From NCBI GenBank assembly GCA_017462755.1, contig JAFTQM010000019.1, positions 1 to 32,755 of the forward strand: a DNA stretch of 32,755 nucleotides, given 5' to 3'. The stretch's first letter is position 1. The number at the start of each line of letters is the position of its first letter. The position numbers and the translations under genes are program-made. The notes beneath the pieces were generated by a model, which did not search any database, had not been told where the DNA came from, and worked only from the letters and a program-made list of their open reading frames with translations. Of the stretch, positions 15,006 to 22,593 are shown one piece after another. This DNA comes from Lachnospiraceae bacterium (GTDB lineage: Bacteria; Bacillota; Clostridia; Lachnospirales; Lachnospiraceae).

Positions 15006-15476
15006 ATGCAGCTGACAACATTATGTTACATAGAGAAAGAGGGAAGCTATCTGATGCTTCACCGAATTAAGAAAAAGCAGGATATCAATCAGGGTAAATG
15101 GATTGGACTCGGAGGACATTTAGAGGCAGGAGAAAGTCCGGAGGATTGCTTGCTGCGGGAAATCAAGGAAGAATGCGGTCTGACGCTGACGAATTACCGG
15201 ATGTGGGGAATTGTCAGCTTCTGTCCGCAGGGAGCAGAGGACGAGTATATGTTTTTGTATACGGCGGATGCCTTTGAGGGAGAGCTTACCGAATGCAATG
15301 AAGGCGAGCTTGCCTGGGTAGCAAAGGAAAAGGTAATGGAAAAGGAGCTGTGGGAAGGCGACCGCGTGTTTTTAAAGCTGTTACAGCAGGAGGCACCATT
15401 TTTTTCGTTAAAGCTTTGCTATGAGGGCGAGAAATTGGTGCAGGCGGTATTGGACGGAACCGAGTTATCCTATTGA
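15006..15476 (+). CDS. NUDIX hydrolase (MutT-like, 8-oxo-dGTPase type)
   Basis: A 156-aa NUDIX pyrophosphohydrolase. The Nudix box is complete: GGHLEAGESPEDCLLREIKEECGL at about residues 35-58 (described, matching GX5EX7REUXEEXGU), with the catalytic Glu pair in REIKEE. The N-terminus TTLCYIEKEGSYLMLHRI and the GKWIGLGGHLE context resemble MutT/MutX-like proteins that hydrolyse 8-oxo-dGTP or other (d)NTPs. The open frame runs back to 14844, overlapping thyX, but the start is set at 15006 because AGGAGGGG lies just upstream and the Nudix N-terminus begins there. It follows thyX after 113 nt containing hairpins, so it may be a weaker-expressed third gene of the deoxynucleotide operon. The substrate is inferred from context only. 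Confidence 0.9.
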   Translation: MQLTTLCYIEKEGSYLMLHRIKKKQDINQGKWIGLGGHLEAGESPEDCLLREIKEECGLTLTNYRMWGIVSFCPQGAEDEYMFLYTADAFEGELTECNEGELAWVAKEKVMEKELWEGDRVFLKLLQQEAPFFSLKLCYEGEKLVQAVLDGTELSY

Positions 15477-15501
15477 CGAATGCGGATGGAATTTTTATAA
15501 T
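15473..15501 (+). promoter_or_regulatory. Near-consensus sigma-A promoter for the moxR operon
   Basis: TTGACG (15473-15478) and a perfect TATAAT (15496-15501) are separated by exactly 17 nt. The -35 box overlaps the TGA stop codon of the nudix gene. The leader to the moxR start is about 75 nt. Confidence 0.82.
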
Positions 15502-15581
15502 AATATCATTGGGCATAAGGCGAAGAAAAGGATTCGAGGGGTCTGATGGGAAAGAAAAAAAGTTGATACGGAGGGGGAGCA

Positions 15582-16532
15582 ATGGAACAATATGATGTTC
15601 GGGTTGCGAAGATGATACGAGAGATTCGCAAGGTAATTGTAGGTAAGGATGATGTAATTGAAAAGCTTCTGATGGTCATTTTGGCAAAGGGGCATGTATT
15701 AATCGAGGATATTCCGGGTGTGGGAAAGACGACACTGGCATTGGCGGTATCGAAGGTTATGCAGATGGAGTATCGCAGAATGCAGTTTACACCGGATGTA
15801 CTGCCGAGTGATGTAATCGGATTTTCGATGTATGACCGAGAGGGTAACAGTCAGTACCGTCCGGGAAGCATCATGTGTAATTTGTTTTTGGCAGATGAAA
15901 TCAATCGTACTTCCTCTAAGACGCAGTCTGCGTTGTTGGAAGTTATGGAGGAGAGTAAGGTAACGGTGGATGGTGTGACCAGAGAGGTGCCGATGCCGTT
16001 TACAGTTATCGCAACGCAAAATCCGATTGGTTCGGTAGGTACGCAGATGCTGCCGGAATCGCAGATGGACCGTTTTATGGTACGGCTTTCCATGGGATAT
16101 CCGGATTTGCAGAGTGAGATTACCATGATGAAAGAACGCCATATGAAAAATCCGTTGGAGGAGGTAGAGCAGGTTATATCCAGAGAACAGCTGCTCCAGA
16201 TGCAGGAAGAGGTGGAGCAGGTATTCATTCATGATGCGGTGTATACCTATATTGCCAAATTGGTGGAAAAGACAAGAGAGCAGGAGCTTTTGGCATTGGG
16301 CATCAGTCCGCGCGGAACGATTGCATTGGCAAATATGAGTAAGGCAGCAGCATATTTATCAGGAAGAAATTATGTGATTCCGGATGATGTCCGGGCAGTA
16401 TTTTTGGACGTAACGGCACATCGTATGCTGCTTTCTCCGAAAGCAAGAGTAAATCGGGTTTCTATCGAGGATATTGTGCGGGATATTTTGAATTCTGTGG
16501 CGGCACCGCGTTTGGTTCGTCAGCGTGTGTGA
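15582..16532 (+). CDS. MoxR family AAA+ ATPase
   Basis: A cytosolic AAA+ ATPase of the MoxR/RavA class, thought to act as a chaperone-like remodeller for partner proteins. The 316-aa product has Walker A IPGVGKTT with GVGKTT at 46-51, Walker B LFLADEINRT at about 105, the sensor region VIATQNPIGSVGTQMLPESQMDRF and a C-terminal lid with GISPRGTIALANMSKAAA. Length and motifs are standard. GGAGGGGG precedes ATG 15582. It is the first gene of a moxR-DUF58-transglutaminase operon, a widely conserved arrangement whose exact role is unsettled but is usually placed at the cell envelope. The DUF58 gene starts 14 nt after its stop. Confidence 0.94.
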   Translation: MEQYDVRVAKMIREIRKVIVGKDDVIEKLLMVILAKGHVLIEDIPGVGKTTLALAVSKVMQMEYRRMQFTPDVLPSDVIGFSMYDREGNSQYRPGSIMCNLFLADEINRTSSKTQSALLEVMEESKVTVDGVTREVPMPFTVIATQNPIGSVGTQMLPESQMDRFMVRLSMGYPDLQSEITMMKERHMKNPLEEVEQVISREQLLQMQEEVEQVFIHDAVYTYIAKLVEKTREQELLALGISPRGTIALANMSKAAAYLSGRNYVIPDDVRAVFLDVTAHRMLLSPKARVNRVSIEDIVRDILNSVAAPRLVRQRV

Positions 16533-16545
16533 TGGAGGCGACGGG

Positions 16546-17781
16546 GTGTTTCGGAGGAAATTAATCTATCTTTGTTTTTTGGGTGCTTTGTGGATATTGA
16601 AGGTATTGTACCTGTTTCGAATTGTGTCACTGCTGTTTTACCTGTTTTTGGTGCTTCCGGTGATTCTATTTCTGATGCTTCAATGGCAGAAGCGTAAGGT
16701 GACGATGGAAGTAATGAACAGAAACATCATGGTGGAAAAAGAGGTTCCGTATGCAGTGCAGTTTTTGATAGAGAATCATTCGCATCTGCCGATTTATCGG
16801 GGAGAGATTTTGCTTCGATACCGGAATAAGGCTTCCGAGCGGTGGAAAAAGGAATGGCTGTATTTTACGGCAGAGACAGGAAGCAGTGTGATAAAGCTGC
16901 AGCAGGTATCGAAATACAGTGCTAGTCTGGAGTGTATTCCGGTATGTGCAAATATCTATGATATGTTGGGCTTATTTAGAGCTACCAAATGGAAAAAGAA
17001 AACATATCAGCTACGGCGAATAGAGATTAAAGTGTTGCCGAAGCTGCATGCTTTATTAGAAAAGCTGGTTCGGCCGAATCCGAGTGTTATGGTTGAGGGA
17101 GAACGATATTCGGACCATAAAGGCGGCGATGATCCGGCGCAGGTATTCGATATTCGAACCTATCAGGATGGTGACCGTTTAAATCGCATTCATTGGAAAA
17201 TGACGGTCAAAAAGGATGAACTGATGGTAAAGGAATTTGGTTTTCCGATTGATTGTTCTGTGCTGGTATTGTTGGATATCGGCAAGTGGAATAAGGAAGA
17301 GCAGCAGTTGAAGATGCAGGATGCATTGCTGGAGGTTGCTTTATCGATTTCCTGTCAGCTGGTGCAGGAGGAACAAATTCACTATCTGGCATGGAATGTG
17401 GCAGAGGACAGTAAAATACAGAGACAGCGGATTGCATCCGAGGAGGATTTTTATCTTGCGGCAGGCAGCTTGCTGGAAGCATGCATTCGGAAGCAGGACG
17501 TAACGACACCGGCTGCTTATCTGTCGGAATATGCACAGGAGCAGTATAGTAATATTTTTTATATTTCGGCATCGGAGAAGTTCGAAGAGGATGCCGGTCT
17601 GCTTTTAGAAAACAGAAAATCGGCATGGCTGCATCTGATTCAGGTGGGAGGAACCATGAAAACGCAGTCGGAGCTGTATCAGGTATCGGGCGTTTATCCG
17701 GCGCAGGTATCGGTGGAGCATTTGGCAAAGGATATGAGCAACCTTCTTCTTTGGGAAGGAGGTGCGTCCTATGAAGCATAA
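16546..17781 (+). CDS. DUF58 domain membrane protein
   Basis: Role unknown; DUF58 proteins regularly accompany MoxR ATPases and have a von Willebrand-A-like fold. The 411-aa product begins with two membrane segments (about 7-25 and 28-48), followed by a beta-rich domain and the DUF58 signature, with DIRTYQDGD then LNRIHWKMTVKKDEL at about 200-225. A VWA-like core follows (CSVLVLLDIG). GTG 16546 is favoured as the start because GGAGG at 16534-16538 sits 7 nt upstream. An earlier GTG at 16525 overlaps the moxR stop and lacks a binding site. The next gene overlaps it by 11 nt, with the transglutaminase ribosome binding site inside this gene's last codons, indicating translational coupling. Confidence 0.9.
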   Translation: MFRRKLIYLCFLGALWILKVLYLFRIVSLLFYLFLVLPVILFLMLQWQKRKVTMEVMNRNIMVEKEVPYAVQFLIENHSHLPIYRGEILLRYRNKASERWKKEWLYFTAETGSSVIKLQQVSKYSASLECIPVCANIYDMLGLFRATKWKKKTYQLRRIEIKVLPKLHALLEKLVRPNPSVMVEGERYSDHKGGDDPAQVFDIRTYQDGDRLNRIHWKMTVKKDELMVKEFGFPIDCSVLVLLDIGKWNKEEQQLKMQDALLEVALSISCQLVQEEQIHYLAWNVAEDSKIQRQRIASEEDFYLAAGSLLEACIRKQDVTTPAAYLSEYAQEQYSNIFYISASEKFEEDAGLLLENRKSAWLHLIQVGGTMKTQSELYQVSGVYPAQVSVEHLAKDMSNLLLWEGGASYEA

Positions 17782-20530
17782 GAGAACTGAGGCGATGCCG
17801 GGAGGAGTGGAGCGCAAAAAGTCTGCATGGCATTCGGATGGTGAGCTTGAGAAAAAAGCCCTGTTGCTACTGCTTTTTACGCTGGTAACGATAGGAGGCA
17901 TTTTGTCCATCACCGGCTTGGAATACGAAAAAGGACGGCTCTGGTGGAATGTATTGTTTTCCTATGGGATGGTAGTGGTGACGGTTGCGTTGCCGCGTAA
18001 ATACGGTATAGGCATAGGGGGGCTCTATTTTGCGGTGCTATTGCTGCGTGGCTGGAGTTATCGGGAGCTGATTGCCGATGGCTTCTGGCATATTGTAAAT
18101 CGCGGACAGCGCTTGATTGACAATTATTATCAGCTGGGACTTTCGGATTTTGCCACCAGCTATGAGGAAGCGGAAACCGTAACCACTTTTTTATCGTATT
18201 TTGTATTGATCTTGCTTGTAATATATGCGCTTTCGTTGTTTGCCAAAGAGCTTCGTGGTCTGGCAACGCTTATGCTGAGTCTGGTGCTGGCATTTGGACT
18301 TGTTGTGGGTGTAGTGCCGGGATACTGGCTTACCGGAGCGTTAGCAGGTTGTATTTTTCTTTCCTTGTTGTCGGAGCAGCGTGCAAAAGCAGTATGGATT
18401 GCAGCGGGCTTGTATGCCGGTCTGTTTTTGTTGTTGAGCGGTCTGATTAGTAAGGAATATTATGAGGAGCATATACTGGACAGAGAACAGAAGGAAGAAT
18501 TGATAGAGGTGTTTCAGGACATCAATACCAGCCCGAAATGGGATGGTTTGGTAGCCTTTGTGGAGGAGCAGAAGGTAACCCCATTTTGGGAGAGTCTGGA
18601 CTTGTTTGGCGGAGGCTCCGGGAATGGAACCGGGAATGGATTGAATGGCGGCAAATTCAGTAACAAGGAAAGAATTGCCTTTGAAAACGAAACAGCCTTA
18701 AAGGTGACATTGCCGAAGGTAGACCAATCGGTTTATCTGAAGGGCTATGTCGGAAGCACGTATACGGCAGAGGGCTGGAAATCGCACAGTCAGGAAACGA
18801 AGGCGCTTTATCAGAAGCTGCAGAAAAAATATCAGCAGAATGTACAGGATTTGTTTGCAGACTATTTACGCATGACCTATGAGGTAAATGCGATTGCAGG
18901 AGAGGAGGAATATCGTAAAGAGACGATGCTTTCTTCGCTGCTGTATCCGATAAAGCTCGCCTATAATCCGCTTTGGCGGCTGCAGATGAGTGTGGATTAT
19001 GTGACTGCAAACAAAAAGTATATGTATGCACCGTATTATACGGATTATGAGTTGATTGGAAATACCAGCTACCAGCAGGATTTGTATGTGGCACCAAAGC
19101 AGAAGAAAAAGAGCTATTCCTTTGAGTTTTATCAGGTGGATCAGCTTTTTCTGCTAAAGGAAAATACGATTGATGATGCAATGTATGTGGATGTAGAGCG
19201 GCATCAGGACTATGGGACGTTTGCAGAGCTGGAGGAGGCATACCGGGAATTTGTTTATGAGGTTTATACACAGGTTCCGGACGGACATGGTCAGCTGCAG
19301 GCGCAGGCAACGCGGCTGGCGGAGAAGAAGCATGATACGACTACAAAGGTGCTCAGTGTCATAGATTATCTTTCGGATTTTACATACACGCTGAATCCGG
19401 GCAAGCTTCCGGAGAACGGAGATTTTGTGAATTATTTTCTCTTTGAAAATAAAAAAGGGTATTGTGTACATTTTGCATCCTCTGCTGTGCTTTTGCTGCG
19501 GAGTATGGGAGTACCGACAAGATATGTCGAGGGCTATCTGGTATCAGCGAATGACATTCGCAACGCAGTAACAACCGGAACGACCACCATTGCAGGCTTT
19601 GAATATGGTGTATACACCGAAAAAAGTGTAGATGTAAAGATGGTGGAGGTAAAGGATTATAGCGGACATGCTTGGATTGAGGTGTATTTTGATGAGCTTG
19701 GCTGGTTGCCGGTGGAAGTAACCTTTGGTAATTGGGAAGGAGCAAATGAGTTGCCGGATGATATCTATCAGTCGATGGAGAATTTGCCGACACCTACGCC
19801 GCTGCCGACCAATACACCGGCACCGACGAAGGCACCGACGCCTACGGTAGTGCCGGAGCTGGTAACTAGTCCAACACCGATACCGACGATGATGCCTAGT
19901 GCGACACCAACTCTGCCGATACCGGATAAGGGAACACCGGCACCGACGAAGAAACCCGGTCAAACGGATTCGGAGAATGGTATAGGAGGAAACGGAGCTT
20001 CGGGAAGCGGAGGCGCGACCGGTGGTATACAGGGCTCGGAGAAAGAGGCGGAGGAGAAGCAGAGCCTGAGTGAATGGCTGGATAGCCTGACTGAGACAGA
20101 ACGTGCCATTTTCCGGTATGTGTCGCTTGTCGGAGGCATAATATTAATTATGCTGCTGCTCTTGTTGTTTTTCTTTCTGCGCTATAAGCTTGTGTGGCAC
20201 TGGCGTTCACAGAACAACCATTCCAGACGCAAGCAGATTCTGCAGTATTATCGTGGCTTTGAGCAGTTGTTTGCAGAATATAAGCTGAGGCTTGGCGAAG
20301 GGGAATCCTATCAGCAGTTTGCAGAAAGAGTCATGGAGCAATGTCCGATTGTGCCGGAGAATTTTCATAAGATTCTGGAGTTGGCACTACAGGCAAGATT
20401 CAGTATAGAATCACCTGCCGAGGAAGAACTTCAGCTTGTGGAACGAGAGTATCAGGCAATGAAGCAGCGGTTTTACGAGCAGTGTACGCGATGGCGAGTA
20501 TTGTATTCTAAATTTGTAAAACTTTATTAA
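17771..20530 (+). CDS. Membrane transglutaminase-like protein
   Basis: A 919-aa polytopic protein. A block of about six hydrophobic segments (residues 28-230) leads to a large extracytoplasmic region with a transglutaminase-like domain. C565 (GYCVHFASS) and H633 (SGHAWIEVYF) are the visible catalytic Cys and His. The third position, usually Asp, reads Glu (E649, LPVEVT). A long Pro/Thr-rich linker (about 672-730) follows, then Gly-rich sequence, a final membrane span (LVGGIILIMLLLLLFFFL) and a cytosolic helical tail like DUF4129. ATG 17771 is chosen for GGAGG at 17759-17763. Family members may be papain-like peptidases or crosslinkers; the substrate is unknown. It is the last gene of the moxR-DUF58 operon, and no clear terminator follows. 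Confidence 0.9.
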   Translation: MKHKRTEAMPGGVERKKSAWHSDGELEKKALLLLLFTLVTIGGILSITGLEYEKGRLWWNVLFSYGMVVVTVALPRKYGIGIGGLYFAVLLLRGWSYRELIADGFWHIVNRGQRLIDNYYQLGLSDFATSYEEAETVTTFLSYFVLILLVIYALSLFAKELRGLATLMLSLVLAFGLVVGVVPGYWLTGALAGCIFLSLLSEQRAKAVWIAAGLYAGLFLLLSGLISKEYYEEHILDREQKEELIEVFQDINTSPKWDGLVAFVEEQKVTPFWESLDLFGGGSGNGTGNGLNGGKFSNKERIAFENETALKVTLPKVDQSVYLKGYVGSTYTAEGWKSHSQETKALYQKLQKKYQQNVQDLFADYLRMTYEVNAIAGEEEYRKETMLSSLLYPIKLAYNPLWRLQMSVDYVTANKKYMYAPYYTDYELIGNTSYQQDLYVAPKQKKKSYSFEFYQVDQLFLLKENTIDDAMYVDVERHQDYGTFAELEEAYREFVYEVYTQVPDGHGQLQAQATRLAEKKHDTTTKVLSVIDYLSDFTYTLNPGKLPENGDFVNYFLFENKKGYCVHFASSAVLLLRSMGVPTRYVEGYLVSANDIRNAVTTGTTTIAGFEYGVYTEKSVDVKMVEVKDYSGHAWIEVYFDELGWLPVEVTFGNWEGANELPDDIYQSMENLPTPTPLPTNTPAPTKAPTPTVVPELVTSPTPIPTMMPSATPTLPIPDKGTPAPTKKPGQTDSENGIGGNGASGSGGATGGIQGSEKEAEEKQSLSEWLDSLTETERAIFRYVSLVGGIILIMLLLLLFFFLRYKLVWHWRSQNNHSRRKQILQYYRGFEQLFAEYKLRLGEGESYQQFAERVMEQCPIVPENFHKILELALQARFSIESPAEEELQLVEREYQAMKQRFYEQCTRWRVLYSKFVKLY

Positions 20531-20557
20531 AAGTTATTTATTTTTCAGATTATTTAT

Positions 20558-20576
20558 GGTATACTGTAAGTATACC
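20558..20576 (+). promoter_or_regulatory. Extended -10 promoter inside an 8-3-8 palindrome
   Basis: TATACT (20560-20565), preceded by TGG, forms an extended -10 element; the -35 position (20537-20542, TTTATT) is weak. The -10 is the left arm of a perfect inverted repeat, GGTATACT-GTA-AGTATACC (20558-20576). A dimeric regulator bound here would directly occlude RNA polymerase. The start codon of the kinase-like gene is 22 nt downstream. Confidence 0.6.
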
Positions 20577-20598
20577 AAAGAAATGAGGAGGTAATTTT

Positions 20599-21213
20599 AT
20601 GAATAAAGTAATTACGATAAGCAGACAGTATGGAAGCGGAGGACGTGAGATTGGTGCAAAGCTTGCAGAAAAGTTTGGCATACCGTTTTATGATAATGAG
20701 CTGATTACCAGAGCTGCTAAGGAAAGTGGTTTTGCAGAATCTGCCTTTGAGAATGCGGAGAAAAAGGCGACAAACAGCCTTTTGTATTCGATTGCAATGG
20801 GTATGAGCTCTTATGGAAATCAGGAGCTGGGCTTTTCGCATCTGTCGCTGGACGACCGTATTTATCTGGCACAGTCCGATGTGATTCGTAAGGTTGCAGC
20901 AGAGGGACCTTGTGTTATCGTAGGCCGTTGTGCGGATTACATTTTAAAGGACGCAGAGAATGTGGTAAACATCTTTATCTGGGCCGATATGCAGTTCCGT
21001 ATCGAGCGTGCGATTCGCATTGACGGTCTGTCGCCGAACAAGGCAGAGGATAATATCTTAAAGATTGATAAGCGCCGTGCAAATTACTACAATTATCATG
21101 CCAGCGAGAAGTGGGGAAAGGCAGAGAACTATCACCTTTCCATCAAGAGCAGCTACGCAGGCATCGATCATACCGTGGAGTGTATTAGAGCATTTATTGA
21201 AGGTGGTAAGTAA
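20599..21213 (+). CDS. Cytidylate kinase-like family protein
   Basis: A 204-aa P-loop protein of the cytidylate-kinase-like family (AAA_17-related). The N-terminus has ITISRQYGSGGREIGAKLA, a P-loop variant GSGGREIG typical of this family, followed by FYDNELI. Further conserved stretches are VIVGRCADYIL, FIWADMQFRIERAI and IDKRRANYYNYHASEKWG, equivalent to the lid and Arg-rich region of nucleoside monophosphate kinases. True CMP kinases (Cmk) are longer and differ in the CMP-binding insert, so the substrate is uncertain. GAGGAGG precedes ATG 20599. The AI-2E transporter gene begins 5 nt after its stop, so they form an operon from the palindromic promoter. Confidence 0.85.
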   Translation: MNKVITISRQYGSGGREIGAKLAEKFGIPFYDNELITRAAKESGFAESAFENAEKKATNSLLYSIAMGMSSYGNQELGFSHLSLDDRIYLAQSDVIRKVAAEGPCVIVGRCADYILKDAENVVNIFIWADMQFRIERAIRIDGLSPNKAEDNILKIDKRRANYYNYHASEKWGKAENYHLSIKSSYAGIDHTVECIRAFIEGGK

Positions 21214-21218
21214 GCTTC

Positions 21219-22406
21219 ATGAAATGGATGAATAAGCTGGATAAACGTTTTGCGCGGTTTTCAATTTATCTGATTATTACCGTTGTTATTATCAATATCA
21301 TCGGAAAGCTCTCCGACAATGCCGAAGCGATTTTTTCGGCATTTATGTCGGGTGTAGGCTGGATATTGACAGTGGTAAAGCCGATTATCTTAGGTTTTGT
21401 GATGGCGTATATTTTGCAGCCGCTCAATGATTTTTTTACAGATAAGTATAGTAAAATTCGAATCTTTTGGAAGCATGCCAGAGTGATGGGAGTCGTGACA
21501 GTGCTGCTGTTGCTGATTCTTTCAATTACTGCGGTCGTTTCTGTAGCAATTTACAGTATGACACATCAGCTGCAGTTAGCGAGCTTTGATGCTTTTCTGG
21601 ATGCGATTGCCACGCTGGTAAAGAGTGTGACGGATTTTTATGAAACCTTGCTTGAAAAGCTTGCGTTGGCAGATATCCGTTCGGAGCAGGTAAATGAATA
21701 TCTCTCCTCCATATCGGCAAAGGCGGTGGCGGTGGTGCAGAATATTGCATCTACGTTAATCAATTCCATCACAAACGTTTCAAGCTATCTGATGACTTTG
21801 ATGTTCGGATTGATTATCGGTATCTATTTTATGATTGACGGCAATAGTATTATGGCTTATTTTTCGGATGTTTCCGATGCCATTTTCAGTGACCGGGTCA
21901 ATGCCAAAATTCGCAGAGTACTGAAGGATTTGGATGAGGTATTTTCCGGTTATATTCGCGGACAGCTGATGGATGTACTGTTTATGATATGTGCAGCAGG
22001 TACGGCAATGATGCTGACCGGAATTAGTCTGGCACCGATTATCGGTCTGCTGACCGGTATTGCGAATCTGATTCCTTATCTGGGACCGTTTGTAGGCTAT
22101 GCAAGTATTATTTTGGTTTCGGTTGTAGAAGGAAAATATGATGTCATGGTAATATCGATTATCGCCATGTTTATTATCCAGACCTTGGACGGTAATATAA
22201 TCGAAGCAAAGCTGTTGGGAAAGAGCATTCAGATTCATCCATTATTAGTTGTAATTTTTCTGATTTTCGGAAGTGCAATCGGCGGGGTAACAGGAATGTT
22301 ATTGGCAGTGCCGATTGGAGCATATGTACAAAAGCTTTTTACACGTTTTGTAGAGCGCAGAAAGGTCGCAAAACAAATCGTGAGGCAATCTTCGGAGGAG
22401 TTGTAG
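21219..22406 (+). CDS. AI-2E family transporter
   Basis: A 395-aa polytopic membrane protein of the AI-2E/PerM family. Members include a proposed autoinducer-2 exporter and Na+/H+ antiporters, so the cargo cannot be assigned. About eight hydrophobic segments are visible, with the family features VKPIILGFVMAYILQPLNDFF near the N-terminus, the central YLMTLMFGLIIGIYFMIDG span, and the C-terminal GIANLIPYLGPFVGY, QTLDGNIIEAKLLGKSIQIHP and GGVTGMLLAVPIGAYV signatures (each seen in part). The ribosome binding site is weak: GGTGG lies about 12 nt upstream, suggesting dependence on translation of the preceding gene. Its stop codon lies inside the terminator hairpin. Confidence 0.92.
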   Translation: MKWMNKLDKRFARFSIYLIITVVIINIIGKLSDNAEAIFSAFMSGVGWILTVVKPIILGFVMAYILQPLNDFFTDKYSKIRIFWKHARVMGVVTVLLLLILSITAVVSVAIYSMTHQLQLASFDAFLDAIATLVKSVTDFYETLLEKLALADIRSEQVNEYLSSISAKAVAVVQNIASTLINSITNVSSYLMTLMFGLIIGIYFMIDGNSIMAYFSDVSDAIFSDRVNAKIRRVLKDLDEVFSGYIRGQLMDVLFMICAAGTAMMLTGISLAPIIGLLTGIANLIPYLGPFVGYASIILVSVVEGKYDVMVISIIAMFIIQTLDGNIIEAKLLGKSIQIHPLLVVIFLIFGSAIGGVTGMLLAVPIGAYVQKLFTRFVERRKVAKQIVRQSSEEL

Positions 22407-22430
22407 CAGCAATGCACAACTCTTCTTTGA
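22395..22430 (+). terminator. Terminator overlapping the AI-2E gene stop codon
   Basis: GAGGAGTTGT (22395-22404) pairs with ACAACTCTTC (22416-22425), giving 10 pairs with one G-U, followed by TTTGATTT. The stop codon TAG at 22404-22406 overlaps the end of the left arm and the loop. Confidence 0.7.
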
Positions 22431-22476
22431 TTTAGTACTAGTTTGTAATTTTGTTTCGCTAATCTTGAGTTTTCGG

Positions 22477-22505
22477 TTGTCTTGCATTCGATATTGTGAT
22501 ATAAT
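22477..22505 (+). promoter_or_regulatory. Promoter for the second GGDEF gene
   Basis: TTGTCT (22477-22482) and a perfect TATAAT (22500-22505) are spaced by 17 nt, with TGA giving an extended -10. A second TATAAT lies at 22539-22544 without a convincing -35. The leader is about 80 nt and shows no recognisable c-di-GMP riboswitch. Confidence 0.68.
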
Positions 22506-22593
22506 TACATCGAATCCTGTGTTTGAGGTGATTTTTGATATAATAATTATACAGGAATGGTATGTAATGTAGCATTGCGAAGTGGAGGCTGGA

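Noticed and set aside
22506-22593. c-di-GMP riboswitch in the leader of the second GGDEF gene
   Set aside because: No GEMM-type core or tetraloop-receptor pattern was seen in the roughly 80-nt leader.
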